A DNA stretch of 64,000 nucleotides from Aralia elata (lineage: Eukaryota > Streptophyta > Magnoliopsida > Apiales > Araliaceae), in NCBI GenBank assembly GCA_034770075.1, contig CM068379.1, positions 20,831,506-20,895,505 of the forward strand, given 5' to 3'. How positions within the stretch are numbered: the first letter of the stretch is position 1; each line of letters starts with the position of its first letter. The notes under the pieces are model-generated. The model was not told the DNA's origin. It saw only the letters and a program-made list of their open reading frames with translations, and did not search any database. Below are positions 35,623 to 48,209 of the stretch, piece after piece. A program made the translations under genes and the position numbers.

Positions 35623-37909
35623 TGTAAGATCCCGACTTTATGAAATAAAAGTTCATTATTTTCTTTATGATTATTCTTCTAAATAGTAAAGTGCTTAATT
35701 GTTATAAATGATAGTTAAGGGTGTTATATGCAAATTATCTGATAAACAGTGCATGTCGGGGAATATTCTTTTTGTCGGGGAATATTTTTTTTTGTCGGAG
35801 AATATTATATTCGGTATCGTACGACGGCGCCGAAATGGCAATATTGTCAACGATAGTGAGCCCCATTGTCGGATACTGAAAACGACAGTATTTGTCAACA
35901 GTATTATCACCTGCAACTGTTAAAATACCCGGTAATAAAAAAAACAGTAAAACGTGTTAGTCCACATAGTACGCGGTATTTCACAAGCACACGGTGTTGC
36001 ACAGTATTTTATATTATTGATTCAATAATTGATAAAGTAGCTATTGCACAGTATTTTGATTCAATAATTGTTACAGTAGCATCTGCATAATACTTTTTCA
36101 TTATTTTGTCATGACACTGTAACTCATATTATTTGATATGATATTTAGCATTATTGACAATGTCTAGAAATTCTGTCAAGGAAAAAGAAACTTGCTTAAG
36201 AAATTTTCACACCTTCATTGCTTATACTTCCTCTCTCTCTCTAAATTTCTTAAGTTCTCTTAGTGTGCTATGCTATTGTGAGTATTTGTGAGAATACTAG
36301 TATTATCCGAAGTTAGTAAACTTCATAAAAAGTAACATCCAGTCATTTGTTAACTAAGGTAGGGAATATCATTTCTTTCATACTCATATATAATATCATT
36401 TGCTTTCATGTTCGTAAGTGATATTATACTCATAAAGGTTGTTATTCATTCTATATTAATTTGTGAGAATAACCTGTCCGTGCGGTATGACGCATGCCTG
36501 GTGAATATCCTTTTGTATTCATTCCTTATTATTCTGTGGAAATAACTTGTATGTACGAGTGTCGTACCTGGTGAATACCCTTCTGTATTCATTCCTTATT
36601 ACTCTGTGGGAATAACCTGTATGTACGAGTGTTGTACCTGGTGAATAACCCTTTGTATTCATTACTTATTAACTTGTTGTGGAAATAATCTGTCTACGCG
36701 AATTATCGCATGACGGGTGAAAATCCATTTGCAGTTTCATATATTCTGTTATACTCGTATAACGTATCATTTCTTTTGTACTCTTTAAGGGATATCTTTT
36801 TCTTTCACATTTCTTCATTTATGATAGGAAATCTTTGTTTGTTTCCAAAACCTTATTTTTAAATGGAGAAAATCCCTAAAAATTAGTAGAATATCCTTAA
36901 TAGTTTGTGCTTCATCTAATATCTTTTAACTTGAATCTTTCTATTTCATTTTATACGTTATAGTTGAAGCATGAAATAATTTCTTGAATATCATTCTTGA
37001 ATTTGACTCCACAATTTGGTCATCGTGTTGGCAATTTGGTCAATCTTTGATACTGATTAAATTATAAAGCTTTTCTTATCCTTAATCTCACTGTATCATT
37101 GTCATCATCCTCATCTTCATACTTAAATTGTGGTGATAGTTCTCTTTGGCCCGTAGTGCAAAGATGAACAGGCGTGACATGATTTTGACCAAACTGTGTA
37201 TTGGTATAATCATGACTTTTGGTGTTACAAATAAAGGCGTATGGTGAAAGTTCTCTTTGGCCCGTAGTGCAAAGATGAACTGGCGTTTGGCATGATCATG
37301 ACCGGTGATGTTATAAATAAATATCTTTGGCACGTAGTGCAAAGAGAGGCTGTTGAATATATTGTTGATTTGGATGTTCATAAATAGGAATTGTTGATTG
37401 GTGTTACAGGGATAAAATATTGGTGGTGATCCTTTAATTTATAGAAGATGGTAGATATTATAATCTATTTGACTCTTCTAATGGATTGTTTGATTCCGCT
37501 GCAATTGTTATTGATGAACAATTAAAATATCTTTAAATCTCTGATTTAATTCTGTTGAAGACTAAAGATAATTTTTATTCTTCATTATCTTAGTCATGAT
37601 ATTTCTTACTAGGCTATTTGTGCTCACCCTTTTCCTTTTTGTTCCATTGTTCTCCTCAGGAAAAGAGAGTGTAGCGGGGACTAGCCGGGGAATGGAGTGA
37701 TGGTCCGAGATAATGGAAGTGTCTCAATACCTTACTATTAGTGTGACAATAAGTGTATTGAGAATTTAAGATGTATTTGTATTGTGTTGTCGTATTTTGC
37801 ACAACACTTATTATTTGTAAATGGGAAAATTCATATTTGTATTTGTATTTTGTGAAATGTTATTGGCGACTCAAAATGGGTTGTATGGACCTATTTTGGG
37901 GGCGTCACA
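35623..37909 (+). repeat. Tekay B 5' LTR with U3 deletion
   Basis: 2287 bp against 2723 bp in the 3' LTR. The missing block corresponds to about 43342-43797, which contains the TATAAATA box and three 'gggaccca' units; the junction is at about 36186-36191. It has a small extra duplication of 'gtcggggaatatt' near 35756-35800. Without the TATA region the 5' LTR probably cannot drive the genomic RNA. Confidence 0.93.
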
Positions 37910-37911
37910 GT

Positions 37912-37923
37912 TGGTATCAGAGC
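37912..37923 (+). other. Tekay B primer binding site
   Basis: TGGTATCAGAGC, complementary to the initiator Met tRNA, two bases after the 5' LTR. Confidence 0.92.
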
Positions 37924-38107
37924 TTAGGGATATGATCTCTGGTAGAGATCTGGGATTAGAACTAGGAGGGGAGAGACGAGTAAAATCCTTCGCTAGTGTG
38001 TCCTACCTAAGCTATTTTGATTATTTAAATAATTGGTTTGGTTATAGGGACAAGTTGTTGCATGTCTATTTCTTTAACTAATATTTGTTTTGTGATCACA
38101 TTTCAGA

Positions 38108-41100
38108 ATGGCATCTGAAAACCAAGAGATTCACTATGAGACCATTGTGGCTAAAAACCAGGAAGCCACAAATAATACGGGTGCAAACTCAGAACATCAT
38201 GATGTTAATCATGATGCTGACAACCGGATGAATGATGAATTTTTTAGAAACTTCATGCAATACCTGCAGAACCAGGCAAGAAGAGCTCCTGTCTACAATA
38301 CTGGCAGAAACGCTGATAATGTACGGATGGTCACTGCCAAGCAGTTCAAAGAATTGGGACCACCTGAATTTTTCGGCAAACCAGATCCACTCAAGGTAGA
38401 GGCATGGCTTAAACAATTAACAAAGATATTTGATGTACTGCGTTACACGGACGACCAAAAGGTTCCTTTTGCCACCTTTATGTTACGAGGAGAAGCGGAT
38501 CATTGGTGGGAATCTGTGAAACGTACCCATCATTCGGCACTCGAGATGTCTTGGGTCGAGTTCCAGGAATTATTCAACGAGAAGTATTTCCCAGAAAGTA
38601 TTCGTCATATGAAAGAGGTAGAATTCAACAAGCTGGAACAGAACAACATGACGGTGTCACAGTACGAAGCCAAGTTCGTCGAGCTGTCGCGTTTCGCATC
38701 CCATTTGGTGGACACCGAGAAACGGATGACACGAATGTTCCTACGAGGTTTGAAACCAGAGATTCTCCAATATCTCGTTTCTCATAAAATTTGTATATAC
38801 GCGGATGCTGTGGATAGGGCTCAAGTAGTGGAGCAGGAAAGAGGACTACTACAACCAGGAAGCAACACCCAACCACGAGAGCAAAATCACGGTAATAATT
38901 GTAATGGTGGCAGCAATTATCGAAATAATGATAATCAGCGAGGAAGGAATCACAACACCGGAAATGGTAACCACTTCGGTGGTAATCCTGGCCCGGATAA
39001 CAGAAGGAGTGAGTCAAGTGGCAACAATTCCAAGAAGAGGAGATTTAACAACAACCATGGAAAGGCACCAACGTCAGCACCAACAGCAGTACCAGTTTCG
39101 AAGGAAGGAGAACGACCACCTGTTAGATGTTTCAGGTGTGGGAAGGAAGGACACATCAGTCCAAATTGTACACAATCGCCATCCCAAGTATGTTACAATT
39201 GTGGAAAGGAAGGCCATATAGCTCGCTTTTGTCATGCAGCGAAGTCAAGTCCAGCTGCAATGATGACACCGAAGGCGATCACGGACAAGTCAAAGTCTGT
39301 GGTTCAAGGGAGAGCTTTTGTCGTGACATCACAAAAAGCGCAGAATCCGAACGAGGTTATTACGGGTAAACTACTCATTAACTCTTGTGAAGTCTATGCC
39401 TTATTAGATACTGGTTCTACCCACTTGTTTATTTCACCAACATGTGCTCAACGCCTGAATTTGACTCCTGAAAAATTAGATTTTGACTTATCTGTCGAAA
39501 CACCATTAGCACAAACATTCGTTACATCTACAGTTTATAAATCTTGCTTTGTTCAAATCGGCACCCTCACATTACCTGTTGATCTTATCTCCTTGAACAT
39601 GTATGAATTTGATGTGATTTTGGGAATTGATTGGTTAACAGCTCATCATGCTAAAATTGATTGCTTTCGTAAGGTCATTAGTTTTCATATTCCTAATCAA
39701 TCTATTATGCGAATTCAAGCAACCAAACCATTGAAATCAATAACCATCATTTCTAGTCACAAAGTCATTCGTTTATTGAAAAACGGATGTCAATCCTTCT
39801 TAGCCCATGTAACGGATTTAAATAAAAGTACGTCAGATTTGAAAAATATTTCTGTTGTTAATGAGTTCCCTGACGTATTTCCTGAAGAACTTCCTGGCCT
39901 ACCCCCAGACCGTGAAATTGAATTTTGTATCGACCTTGAACCTGGTACGAAACCTATTTCCAAAACCCCATATCGAATGGCTCCTATTGAACTTCAAGAG
40001 TTAAAAGTCCAACTACAGGAGTTGTTAGACAGCGGTTTCATACGTCCGAGTACATCGCCTTGGGGTGCTCCTGTTTTATTCGTAAAGAAGAAAGACGGGA
40101 GTATGAGACTTTGCATTGACTATCGGGAGTTAAACCATGTCACCATCAAAAATAGGTACCCGTTACCTCGCATTGATGACCTGTTCGACCAGTTACAAGG
40201 TGCTCAATTCTTTCCAAAGATCGATCTTCGTTCTGGATATCATCAGTTGAAAGTTAAAGCTGATGACATTCCAAAGACTTCCTTCAGAACTCGGTACGGG
40301 CATTATGAATTCCTAGTCATGTCTTTTGGATTGACTAATGCTCCTGCTGCTTTCATGGATATGATGAACCGGATATTCAAGGAATATTTGGATCATTTCG
40401 TGGTTGTCTTCACTGATGACATTCTCATATATTCTAAAAGTCATGAAGATCATGAGCAACACTTGAGGTTGATACTCCAAAAGCTTCGTGAAAACAAGTT
40501 ATATGCTAAGTTGAAGAAATGTGAATTCTGGCTTGAGGAAGTTGCATTCCTTGGTCACTTGATTTCTAAAGAAGGAATCTCGGTTGACCCGGCGAAGATT
40601 GAAGCAGTATCAAATTGGGAACAACCCAAGTCAGTAACCGAAGTACGAAGCTTTCTGGGTCTAGCTGGTTATTATCGGAGATTCGTAGAAGGATTTTCTC
40701 GAATAGCCATTCCATTAACTCAACTGACTCGGAAAAGCATAACATTCAAATGGAGCGAAGAATGCGAGAAGAGTTTTCAAGAACTCAAAAGAAGGCTCAT
40801 TTCAGCACCTGTATTGGCAATACCATTAGGATCGGAAGGATTTGTTATCTACAGCGACGCTTCAAGCAAAGGACTAGGTTGTGTTCTCATGCAACATGGG
40901 AAGGTTATAGCCTATGCGTCTCGGCAACTTAAGGAATATGAGAGGAATTATCCTACTCATGATCTAGAGTTAGCAGCAGTCGTTTTCGCGTTGAAGATTT
41001 GGAGACATTACTTGTATGGAGAGAAAGTGGAGATCTATACAGACCACAAAAGTCTCAAATATTTCTTCACCCAGAAGGAACTCAACATGCGACAGCGGCG

Positions 41101-42784
41101 TTGGCTCGAGCTGTTGAAAGATTACGACCATACCATCCAATACCATCCTGGAAAGGCGAACGTAGTAGCTGACGCATTGAGTAGAAGATCATATGCAAGC
41201 ACGAGTGCGTTACTGACATCGCAAAGGCTCATCTTGGATGATTTACAAAGGATGGAGATAGAGTTAAAGACTCCAGGAACCCACGTGAAGGTCGCACATA
41301 TACAGGTAGAACCGGCTTTAAACGACAAAATTAAAGCTGTTCAAGTTACAGACCCGGAGTTGATGAATATGAAGAAAAAGGTACAAGAAGGTGCTATTCC
41401 AGAAGCAAGAGTCGACGAAGACGGAATACTTCGAGTCAACTCTAGACTGTGTGTTCCTAACGACCCTGACTTGAAATACAAAATCATGATGGAGGCACAC
41501 AACACACCATTTGCAATCCACCCTGGAAGTACCAAAATGTATCGTGATCTTCGACATACATTTTGGTGGAACAATATGAAGAGAGAGATTGCAGAGTTTA
41601 TCGCAAGATGTTTAACTTGTCAACGTGTTAAGGCGGAGCATCAAGTACCAAGGGGTCCATTGCAACCACTTGAGATTCCAGAATGGAAGTGGGAACACAT
41701 CAACATGGATTTTGTGACAGGTCTTCCCAAAGTTTCTCAAGGCTTAGACGCAATTTGGATCATTATAGATAGATTGACCAAGTCTGCTCATTTCTTGCCT
41801 ATACGAGAAAACTATTCACTCGAGCGTCTTGCTAATTTGTATATTAGCGAGATTATGAGATTGCATGGCATGCCAGTATCTATCGTTTCTGATCGAGATC
41901 CTAGATTCACTTCACGATTTTGGGTCAGCTTGCAAAAAGCTATGGGCACTGAATTACGATTCAGTTCTGCATATCATCCCCAAACAGACGGGTAATCGGA
42001 AAGGACTATTCAAACCCTTGAAGATCTATTAAGACTCTGCGTACTAGACTTCAAAGGAAGTTGGGACAAATACTTGCCATTGGTGGAATTCTCTTACAAT
42101 AACAGTTATCAAGCAAGTATAGGCATGGCTCCCTTCGAGGCGTTGTATGGACGAAGATGTCGATCTCCAGCATGTTGGGATGAAGTAGGTGAGGCAAAAT
42201 TGTTGGGACCCGAGTTGATACGTATGACTACGGAAAAGATCCAAATGATCCGGCAACGTATACAAACAACTCAAGATCGACAAAAGAGTTATGTCGATCT
42301 TCATCGAAGAGACGAGGAATTCAATGTCGGGGATCATGTATTTTTATGTGTTGCTCCGTGAAAAGGTGTTACGCGATTCGGAAAGAGAGGAAAGCTTAAC
42401 CCTCGATTTATCGGTCCATTTGAAATCCTCGACCGAGTAGGAATTGTGGCCTATAGACTCGCCTTACCGCCAAGCATGTCTCGTGTTCATAATATTTTTC
42501 ACATATCCATGCTACGTAAATATGTGAAAGATCCAAACCACATTATTGAGTTAGAACCAGACGAGATAGAAGAGGATTTGACGTACGAAGAGATACCTGT
42601 CAAGGTCTTGGATAAAAAGGAACAGATTCTACGATCAAAGGTTATACCTCAAGTCAAAGTTTTATGGAGAAACCATGATGTTGAGGAAATGACCTGGGAG
42701 TTAGAATCTGAAATGAGAGCAAGGTATCCTCACCTCTTCGAAATTCCAGGTACGTACGTCAATTTCGAGGACGAAATTTCATAA
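38108..42784 (+). pseudogene. Tekay B gag-pol polyprotein, two nonsense codons
   Basis: ATG at 38108; one frame to TAA at 42782-42784. Domains by residue: gag about 95-200; two CCHC knuckles near 341 (CFRCGKEGHISPNC) and 361 (CYNCGKEGHIARFC); aspartic protease LLDTGS near 431; RT about 600-800 with FTDDILIYS near 767; RNase H from about 914 (YSDASSKGLG); integrase zinc motif about 1137-1178 and core with DFVTGLP and VSDRDPRF; C-terminal chromodomain-like segment with VKVLWRNHDVEE. Premature stops: TAA at 41993-41995 (likely CAA before), just before the third catalytic acid of integrase, and TGA at 42359-42361 (likely TGG before). Otherwise no frameshift. The domain order and C terminus fit the Tekay chromovirus lineage. 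Confidence 0.97.
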
Positions 42785-42795
42785 GGAGGGGAGAT
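42783..42795 (+). other. Tekay B polypurine tract
   Basis: AAGGAGGGGAGAT directly before the 3' LTR; it overlaps the polyprotein stop codon by two bases. Confidence 0.92.
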
Positions 42796-45518
42796 TGTAA
42801 GATCCCGACTTTATGAAATAAAAGTTCATTATTTTCTTTATGATTATTCTTCTAAATAGTAAAGTGCTTAATTGTTATAAATGATAGTTAAGGGTGTTAT
42901 ATGCAAATTATCTGATAAACAGTGCATGTCGGGGAATATTCTTTTTGTCGGAGAATATTATATTCGATATCGTACGACGGCGCCGAAATGGCAATATTGT
43001 CAACGATAGTGGGCCCCATTGTCGGATACTGAAAACGACAGTATTTGTCAACAGTATTATCACCTGCAACTGTTAAAATACCCGGTAATAAAAAAAACAG
43101 TAAAACGCGTTAGTCCACAGTAGTACGCGGTATTTCACAAGCACACGGTGTTGCACAGTATTTTATATTATTGATTCAATAATTGATAAAGTAGCTATTG
43201 CACAGTATTTTGATTCAATAATTGTTACAGTAGCATCTGCATAATACTTTTTCATTATTTTGTCATGACACTGTAACTCATATTATTTGATATGATATTT
43301 AGCATTATTGACAATGTCTAGAAATTCTGTCAAGGAAAAAGGTTATTTAATTGCGCGCCGTTTATACGGAAGGCCCCCTTTTTCCTGTGAATGATCTGGT
43401 TGTCAATATTATAAGTCTAAAATGGTGTTGATTAAAAATACGTGAAGTGTTTGTTGTAAGTTAACTTATTTTTCTGTGGGACCCACACTTTATTCCGTGG
43501 GACCCATAACTATTTGATCGGTGGGACCCACAAATTATTTTTGTAGAATAATTTCTTCAGATTTTATTTTTTTGTGGGACCCACATGTCATTCAATAGTA
43601 ATTACCGTCAGTAAATAGCTAATTCTGTTTTTATTTTACCTTAAGGTTAAAAATCTAAGTGAAAGCATATTCTAAGAATATACTATGGCATAAAGTATAT
43701 TAAAAGAATATGCCAAGGGTATAAGAGTAATAAACCAAGAAAATTTAGGGAAAAGACTATAATGCCCTCACCTTGATTTTCCTATAAATAGGGAGGGTTT
43801 GCTTAAGAAATTTTCACACCTTCATTGCTTATACTTCCTCTCTCTCTCTAAATTTCTTAAGTTCTCTTAGTGTGCTATGCTATTATGAGTATTTGTGAGA
43901 ATACTAGTATTATCCGAAGTTAGTAAACTTCATAAAAAGTAACATCCAGTCATTTGTTAACTAAGGTAGGGAATATCATTTCTTTCATACTCATATATAA
44001 TATCATTTGCTTTCATGTTCGTAAGTGATATTATACTCATAAAGGTTGTTATTCATTCTATATTAATTTGTGGGAATAACCTGTCCGTGCGGTATGACGC
44101 ATGCCTGGTGAATATCCTTTTGTATTCATTCCTTATTATTCTGTGGGAATAACCTGTATGTACGAGTGTCGTACCTGGTGAATACCCTTCTGTATTCATT
44201 CCTTATTACTATGTGGGAATAACCTGTATGTACGAGTGTCGTACCTGGTGAATAACCCTTTGTATTCATTACTTATTAACCTGTTGTGGAAATAATCTGT
44301 CTACGCGAATTATTTCATGACGGGTGAAAATTCATTTGCAGTTTCATATATTCTGTTATACTCGTATAACGTATCATTTCTATTGTACTCTTTAAGGGAT
44401 ATCTTTTTCTTTCACATTTCTCCATTTATGATAGAAAATCTTTGTTTGTTTCCAAAACCTTATTTTTAAATGGAGAAAATCCCTGAAAATTAGTAGAATA
44501 TCCTTAATAGTTTGTGCTTCATCTAATATCTTTTCACTTGAATCTTTCTATTTCATTTTATACGTTATAGTTGAAGCATGAAATAATTTCTTGAATATCA
44601 TTCTTGAATTTGACTCCACAATTTGGTCATCGTGTTGGCAATTTGGTCAATCTCTGATACTGATTAAATTATAAAGCTTTTCTTATCCTTAATCTCACTG
44701 TATCATTGTCATCATCCTCATCTTCATACTTAAATTGTGGTGATAGTTCTCTTTGGCCCGTAGTGCAAAGATGAACAGGCGTGACATGATTTTGACCAAA
44801 CTGTGTATTGGTATAATCATGACTTTTGGTGTTACAAACAAAGGCGTATGGTGAAAGTTCTCTTTGGCCCGTAGTGCAAAGATGAACTGGCGTTTGGCAT
44901 GATCATGACCGGTGATGTTATAAATAAATATCTTTGGCACGTAGTGCAAAGAGAGGCTGTTGAATATAAATTGTTGATTTGGATGTTCATAAACAGGAAT
45001 TGTTGATTGGTGTTACAGGGATAAAATATTGGTGGTGATCCTTTAATTTATAGAAGATGGTAGATATTATAATCTACTTGACTTTTCTAATGGATTGTTT
45101 GATTCCGCTGCAATTGTTATTGATGAACAATTAAAATATCTTTAAATCTCTGATTTAATTCTGTTGAAGACTAAAGATAATTTTTATTCTTCATTATCTT
45201 AGTCATGATATTTCTTACTAGGCTATTTGTGCTCACCCTTTTCCTTTTTGTTCCATTGTTCTCCTCAGGAAAAGAGAGTGTAGCGGGGACTAGCCGGGGA
45301 ATGGAGTGATGGTCCGAGATAATAGAAGTGTCTCAATACCTTACTATTAGTGTGACAATAAGTGTATTGAGAATTTAAGATGTATTTGTATTGTGTTGTC
45401 GTATTTTGCACAACACTTATTAGTTGTAAATGGGAAAATTCATATTTGTATTTGTATTTTGTGGAATGTTATTGGCGACTCAAAATGGGTTGTATGGACC
45501 TATTTTGGGGGCGTCACA
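42796..45518 (+). repeat. Tekay B 3' LTR, full length
   Basis: 2723 bp, TG…CA. Contains three 'gggaccca' units (43480-43585), the TATA box, four repeats built on 'gaataacctgtatgtacgag…' (44070-44340), and four units of 'tttggcccgtagtgcaaag' (44750-44960). Confidence 0.95.
43783..43790 (+). promoter_or_regulatory. TATA box of Tekay B LTR
   Basis: TATAAATA inside CCTATAAATAGGGAGG, followed by a CT-rich leader. Absent from the 5' LTR of the same element; an equivalent CTATAAATAGGG is present in both Tekay A LTRs. Confidence 0.75.
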
Positions 45519-45646
45519 ATATTCATATGTATTTGAGTGTTTATATTTCCGTGAAATGAAAACCCCACAAAGATTATCTAAATGAAAACCTCAGTAGTTA
45601 GTACTTTATTTTTTGTTGTAATTAAGTTCCAATATCTTTAAACAGG

Positions 45647-48019
45647 AAATAGCCAATAAGTCAAGTATGAAGTATCTATGGACAAATTTTTTGAAAAAAG
45701 CTTCTGCATTTGAAGAATCATGTTCTAATAAATATCAAAAAAAGGATGATGATAAAGCAGATTTGGGAAATCTTGAAGCAGACCCCGGGTTGCGAAAGAA
45801 AATATCAAAGTATCATCCTAATATTCAAGATGAAGTAAGAAGAGCATTCATGCTAAAGGGTCCTTGTCAGCCTCTCAAACATAACTTCCCACAGACACAA
45901 ATTGGGAGATACTTACGTAGATTTTATCCTTCTTGGTTTAAAGAATATGAAAATTGGTTGGAGTATCGCATAGCTATTGATGCACCATTTTGCTTATGTT
46001 GCTATCTATTTAGGCCGAACACTGGAAAACAAGCGGGTGGTGATTCTTTCAGTACTAACGGCTTCACAACATGGAACAAGAAAGAGAGATTTGATATTCA
46101 TGTTGGAGGGCCTAATAGTGCTCATAACCAAGCTTGGAGTAAATGTCAAGATTTGATAAAACCAAAGCAAAACATTCAGAATGTTTTTATTAAACAATCT
46201 GAACAAACGAGACTTGAATATCGAATTCGCTTAAATGCATCACTTGATTGCATAAGATTTCTTTTGCGTTAAGGGTTATCCTTTCGTGGTCATGATGAAG
46301 ATGAGGATTCAAGTAATAGAGGAAATTTCTTACAGCTTCTACAATTTCTTGCTGATCACAATGAAAGTATCAACAATGTTGTGCTGCAACATGCTCCAAA
46401 AAAATCTGAAATTGGTGTCAAGTGATATTCAGAAAGATATTATAAATTGTGATGTATTAGAAACTACCATTGCTATTATTAGTGATATTGGAGATGATGT
46501 GTTTACAATATTAGTTGACGAGTCTTGTGATATTTCAATCAAAGAACAGATGGCCATAGCTTTACGTTATGTGGATAGAAAGGGATGTGTTATTGAACGT
46601 TTTGTTGGTATAGTTCATGTTACTAGTACCACTGCTTCACTGCTTAAAGAAGCAATTGAGACCTTTTTCTCAAGTCACGGACTAAGTTTATCAAGAATAC
46701 GTGGTCAAGGGTATGATGGAGCCAATAACATGCGAGCTGAATTTAATGGTCTCAAAACCTTAATCATGAATGAGAATCCTTTTGCATTTTATGTCCATTC
46801 TTTTGCTCATAAACTCCAATTAACTATCGTAGCTGTTGCTAGTAAGCATAAACACATTGCTTGGTTTTTTAATAAGGTTTTTGAGTTGTTAAATGTGGTT
46901 GGAGCATCATGCAAGCGTCGAGATAGTCTTCGAGAGAAAGAAGCAGCTAGAGTCGGGGAAACATTGATGAATATTGAACTTCAAAGTGGGAAAGGCTTAC
47001 ATCAAGAAACTAGTCTTAAACGGGCAGGTGACACACGTTGGGGATCTCATTATTAGACAGTTTTGAACTTGATTCTTATGTTCTCCTCAGTGATTGATGT
47101 ACTTGAGGAGGTTTCAGATGATGGTTTGGTATACCAACAAAAAGGTATTGCTTTTGGTTTATTAGAGTGATTGCAATCATTTGGTTTTGCATTTGATCTA
47201 ATATTGATAAGAAAGATATTGGGAATTACAATTGAATTATCACAAGCATTGCAAAGAAATGATCAAGACATTGTAAATACTATGGAATTAGTTAAAGTGT
47301 CTAAGAAACTATTGAAGGCTATGAGAGATGAGGGATGGGAGAAGCTGCTTGATGAAGTTTGTTTATTTTGCAACAAACAGAAAATTGACATTATAGATAT
47401 GAATGATTTATTCCATGGGAGATCAAGTCGAAAATCTCAAGGTATTGCAAATTTTCACCATTATTATGTTAAGATATTTTGTACTGTTTTGGATTGGCAA
47501 CTTCAAGAATTAAATGATCGTTTTACAGAAGCAAGTACTGACTTGTTTTTATCAGTGGCATACTTAAATCCTAGTGATTGTTTCGCTAGTTTTGATAAGG
47601 ACAAATTGATTCATCTCGCTAGCTTTTATTCGAATGACTTTTCTCCAATGGATCTTATGAAACTTGATAGTCAACTAGATAATTACATTTCTGATATGCG
47701 GACAAATCAAAAGTTTTTGGAAGTTCAAGGGATTAGCGGTCTTGCAAGAAAGCTCGTAGGTACTAAGAAACATATTGTATTTCCTTTGATATATCGGCTT
47801 TTAAAGTTGGCATTAATCTTACCTGTTGCGACTGCTACTGTTGAAAGAGCTTTTTCTGCGATGAAGATAATTAAGAGTAGGTTGCGTAATTCCATGGAAG
47901 ATCAACTAATGAATGATTGCTTGATTACATACATTGAGAAGGATTTATTTGATTGCATTGACAATGAAAGTATTATGCAACGATTTCAACGAATGAAAAT
48001 TCGCAGAAGACAATTGTAA
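45647..48019 (+). pseudogene. hAT transposase, zinc-finger (TTF/ZMYM1-like) type, degenerate
   Basis: Follows a splice acceptor at 45646 (TTTAAACAG). The first part (ATG 45667) holds the TTF-type zinc-finger region with RYLRRFYPSWF, YRIAIDAPFCLCCYLF and FTTWNKKERF. The middle holds the RNase-H-like core, with VDESCDISIKEQMA near 46515 and GQGYDGANNMR near 46705. The end carries the hAT dimerisation segment with LPVATATVERAFSAM (about 47817-47865). Damage: TAA at 46270-46272, a frameshift near 46425, TAG at 47054-47056 and TGA at 47168-47170; otherwise the frames join. This is the class often annotated zinc finger MYM-type protein 1-like in plants. Not functional as it stands. Confidence 0.93.
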
Positions 48020-48209
48020 TTATTATATTATACTAGTTATTTTTTGCGGATAAATTTGATGGCTACAACAATGACATATATTATATATTTTTTTTTATTA
48101 TATATTTGAGTCGATTTTGTTACTATAATTATCAATTTTGATTTATTGTTTGATAGTCTAATAATTGACCCCAATGCTGCTAGTTTTTGGCTTCGCCACT
48201 GTAGTGAAG

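Larger units (their letters stand above)
35623..45518 (+). mobile_element. Tekay B: near-complete Ty3/gypsy chromovirus in the hAT intron
   Basis: 9896 bp, LTRs TGTAAGATCC…GGCGTCACA, perfect TSD ATATT (35618-35622, 45519-45523). Order: 5' LTR, PBS, gag-pol in a single frame, PPT, 3' LTR. It is the same family as Tekay A, inverted relative to it. The two LTRs look almost identical except that the 5' LTR lacks about 450 bp. The long open frame suggests the insertion is younger than the hAT around it. Confidence 0.96.
35106..48201 (+). mobile_element. hAT transposon nested in the Pack-MULE
   Basis: Ends are CAGTGGCGAAGC (35106) and its inverted copy GCTTCGCCACTG (ending 48201), the typical plant hAT terminus. 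Flanking 8-mers taatgaag (35098-35105) and tagtgaag (48202-48209) match at 7 of 8. Without Tekay B the element is about 3.2 kb. It has a 5' leader exon with a donor near 35390 (GTAAGTTTAG), an intron enlarged by Tekay B, an acceptor at 45646, and a transposase-derived coding region to 48019. Nonsense codons make it non-autonomous. Confidence 0.93.
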
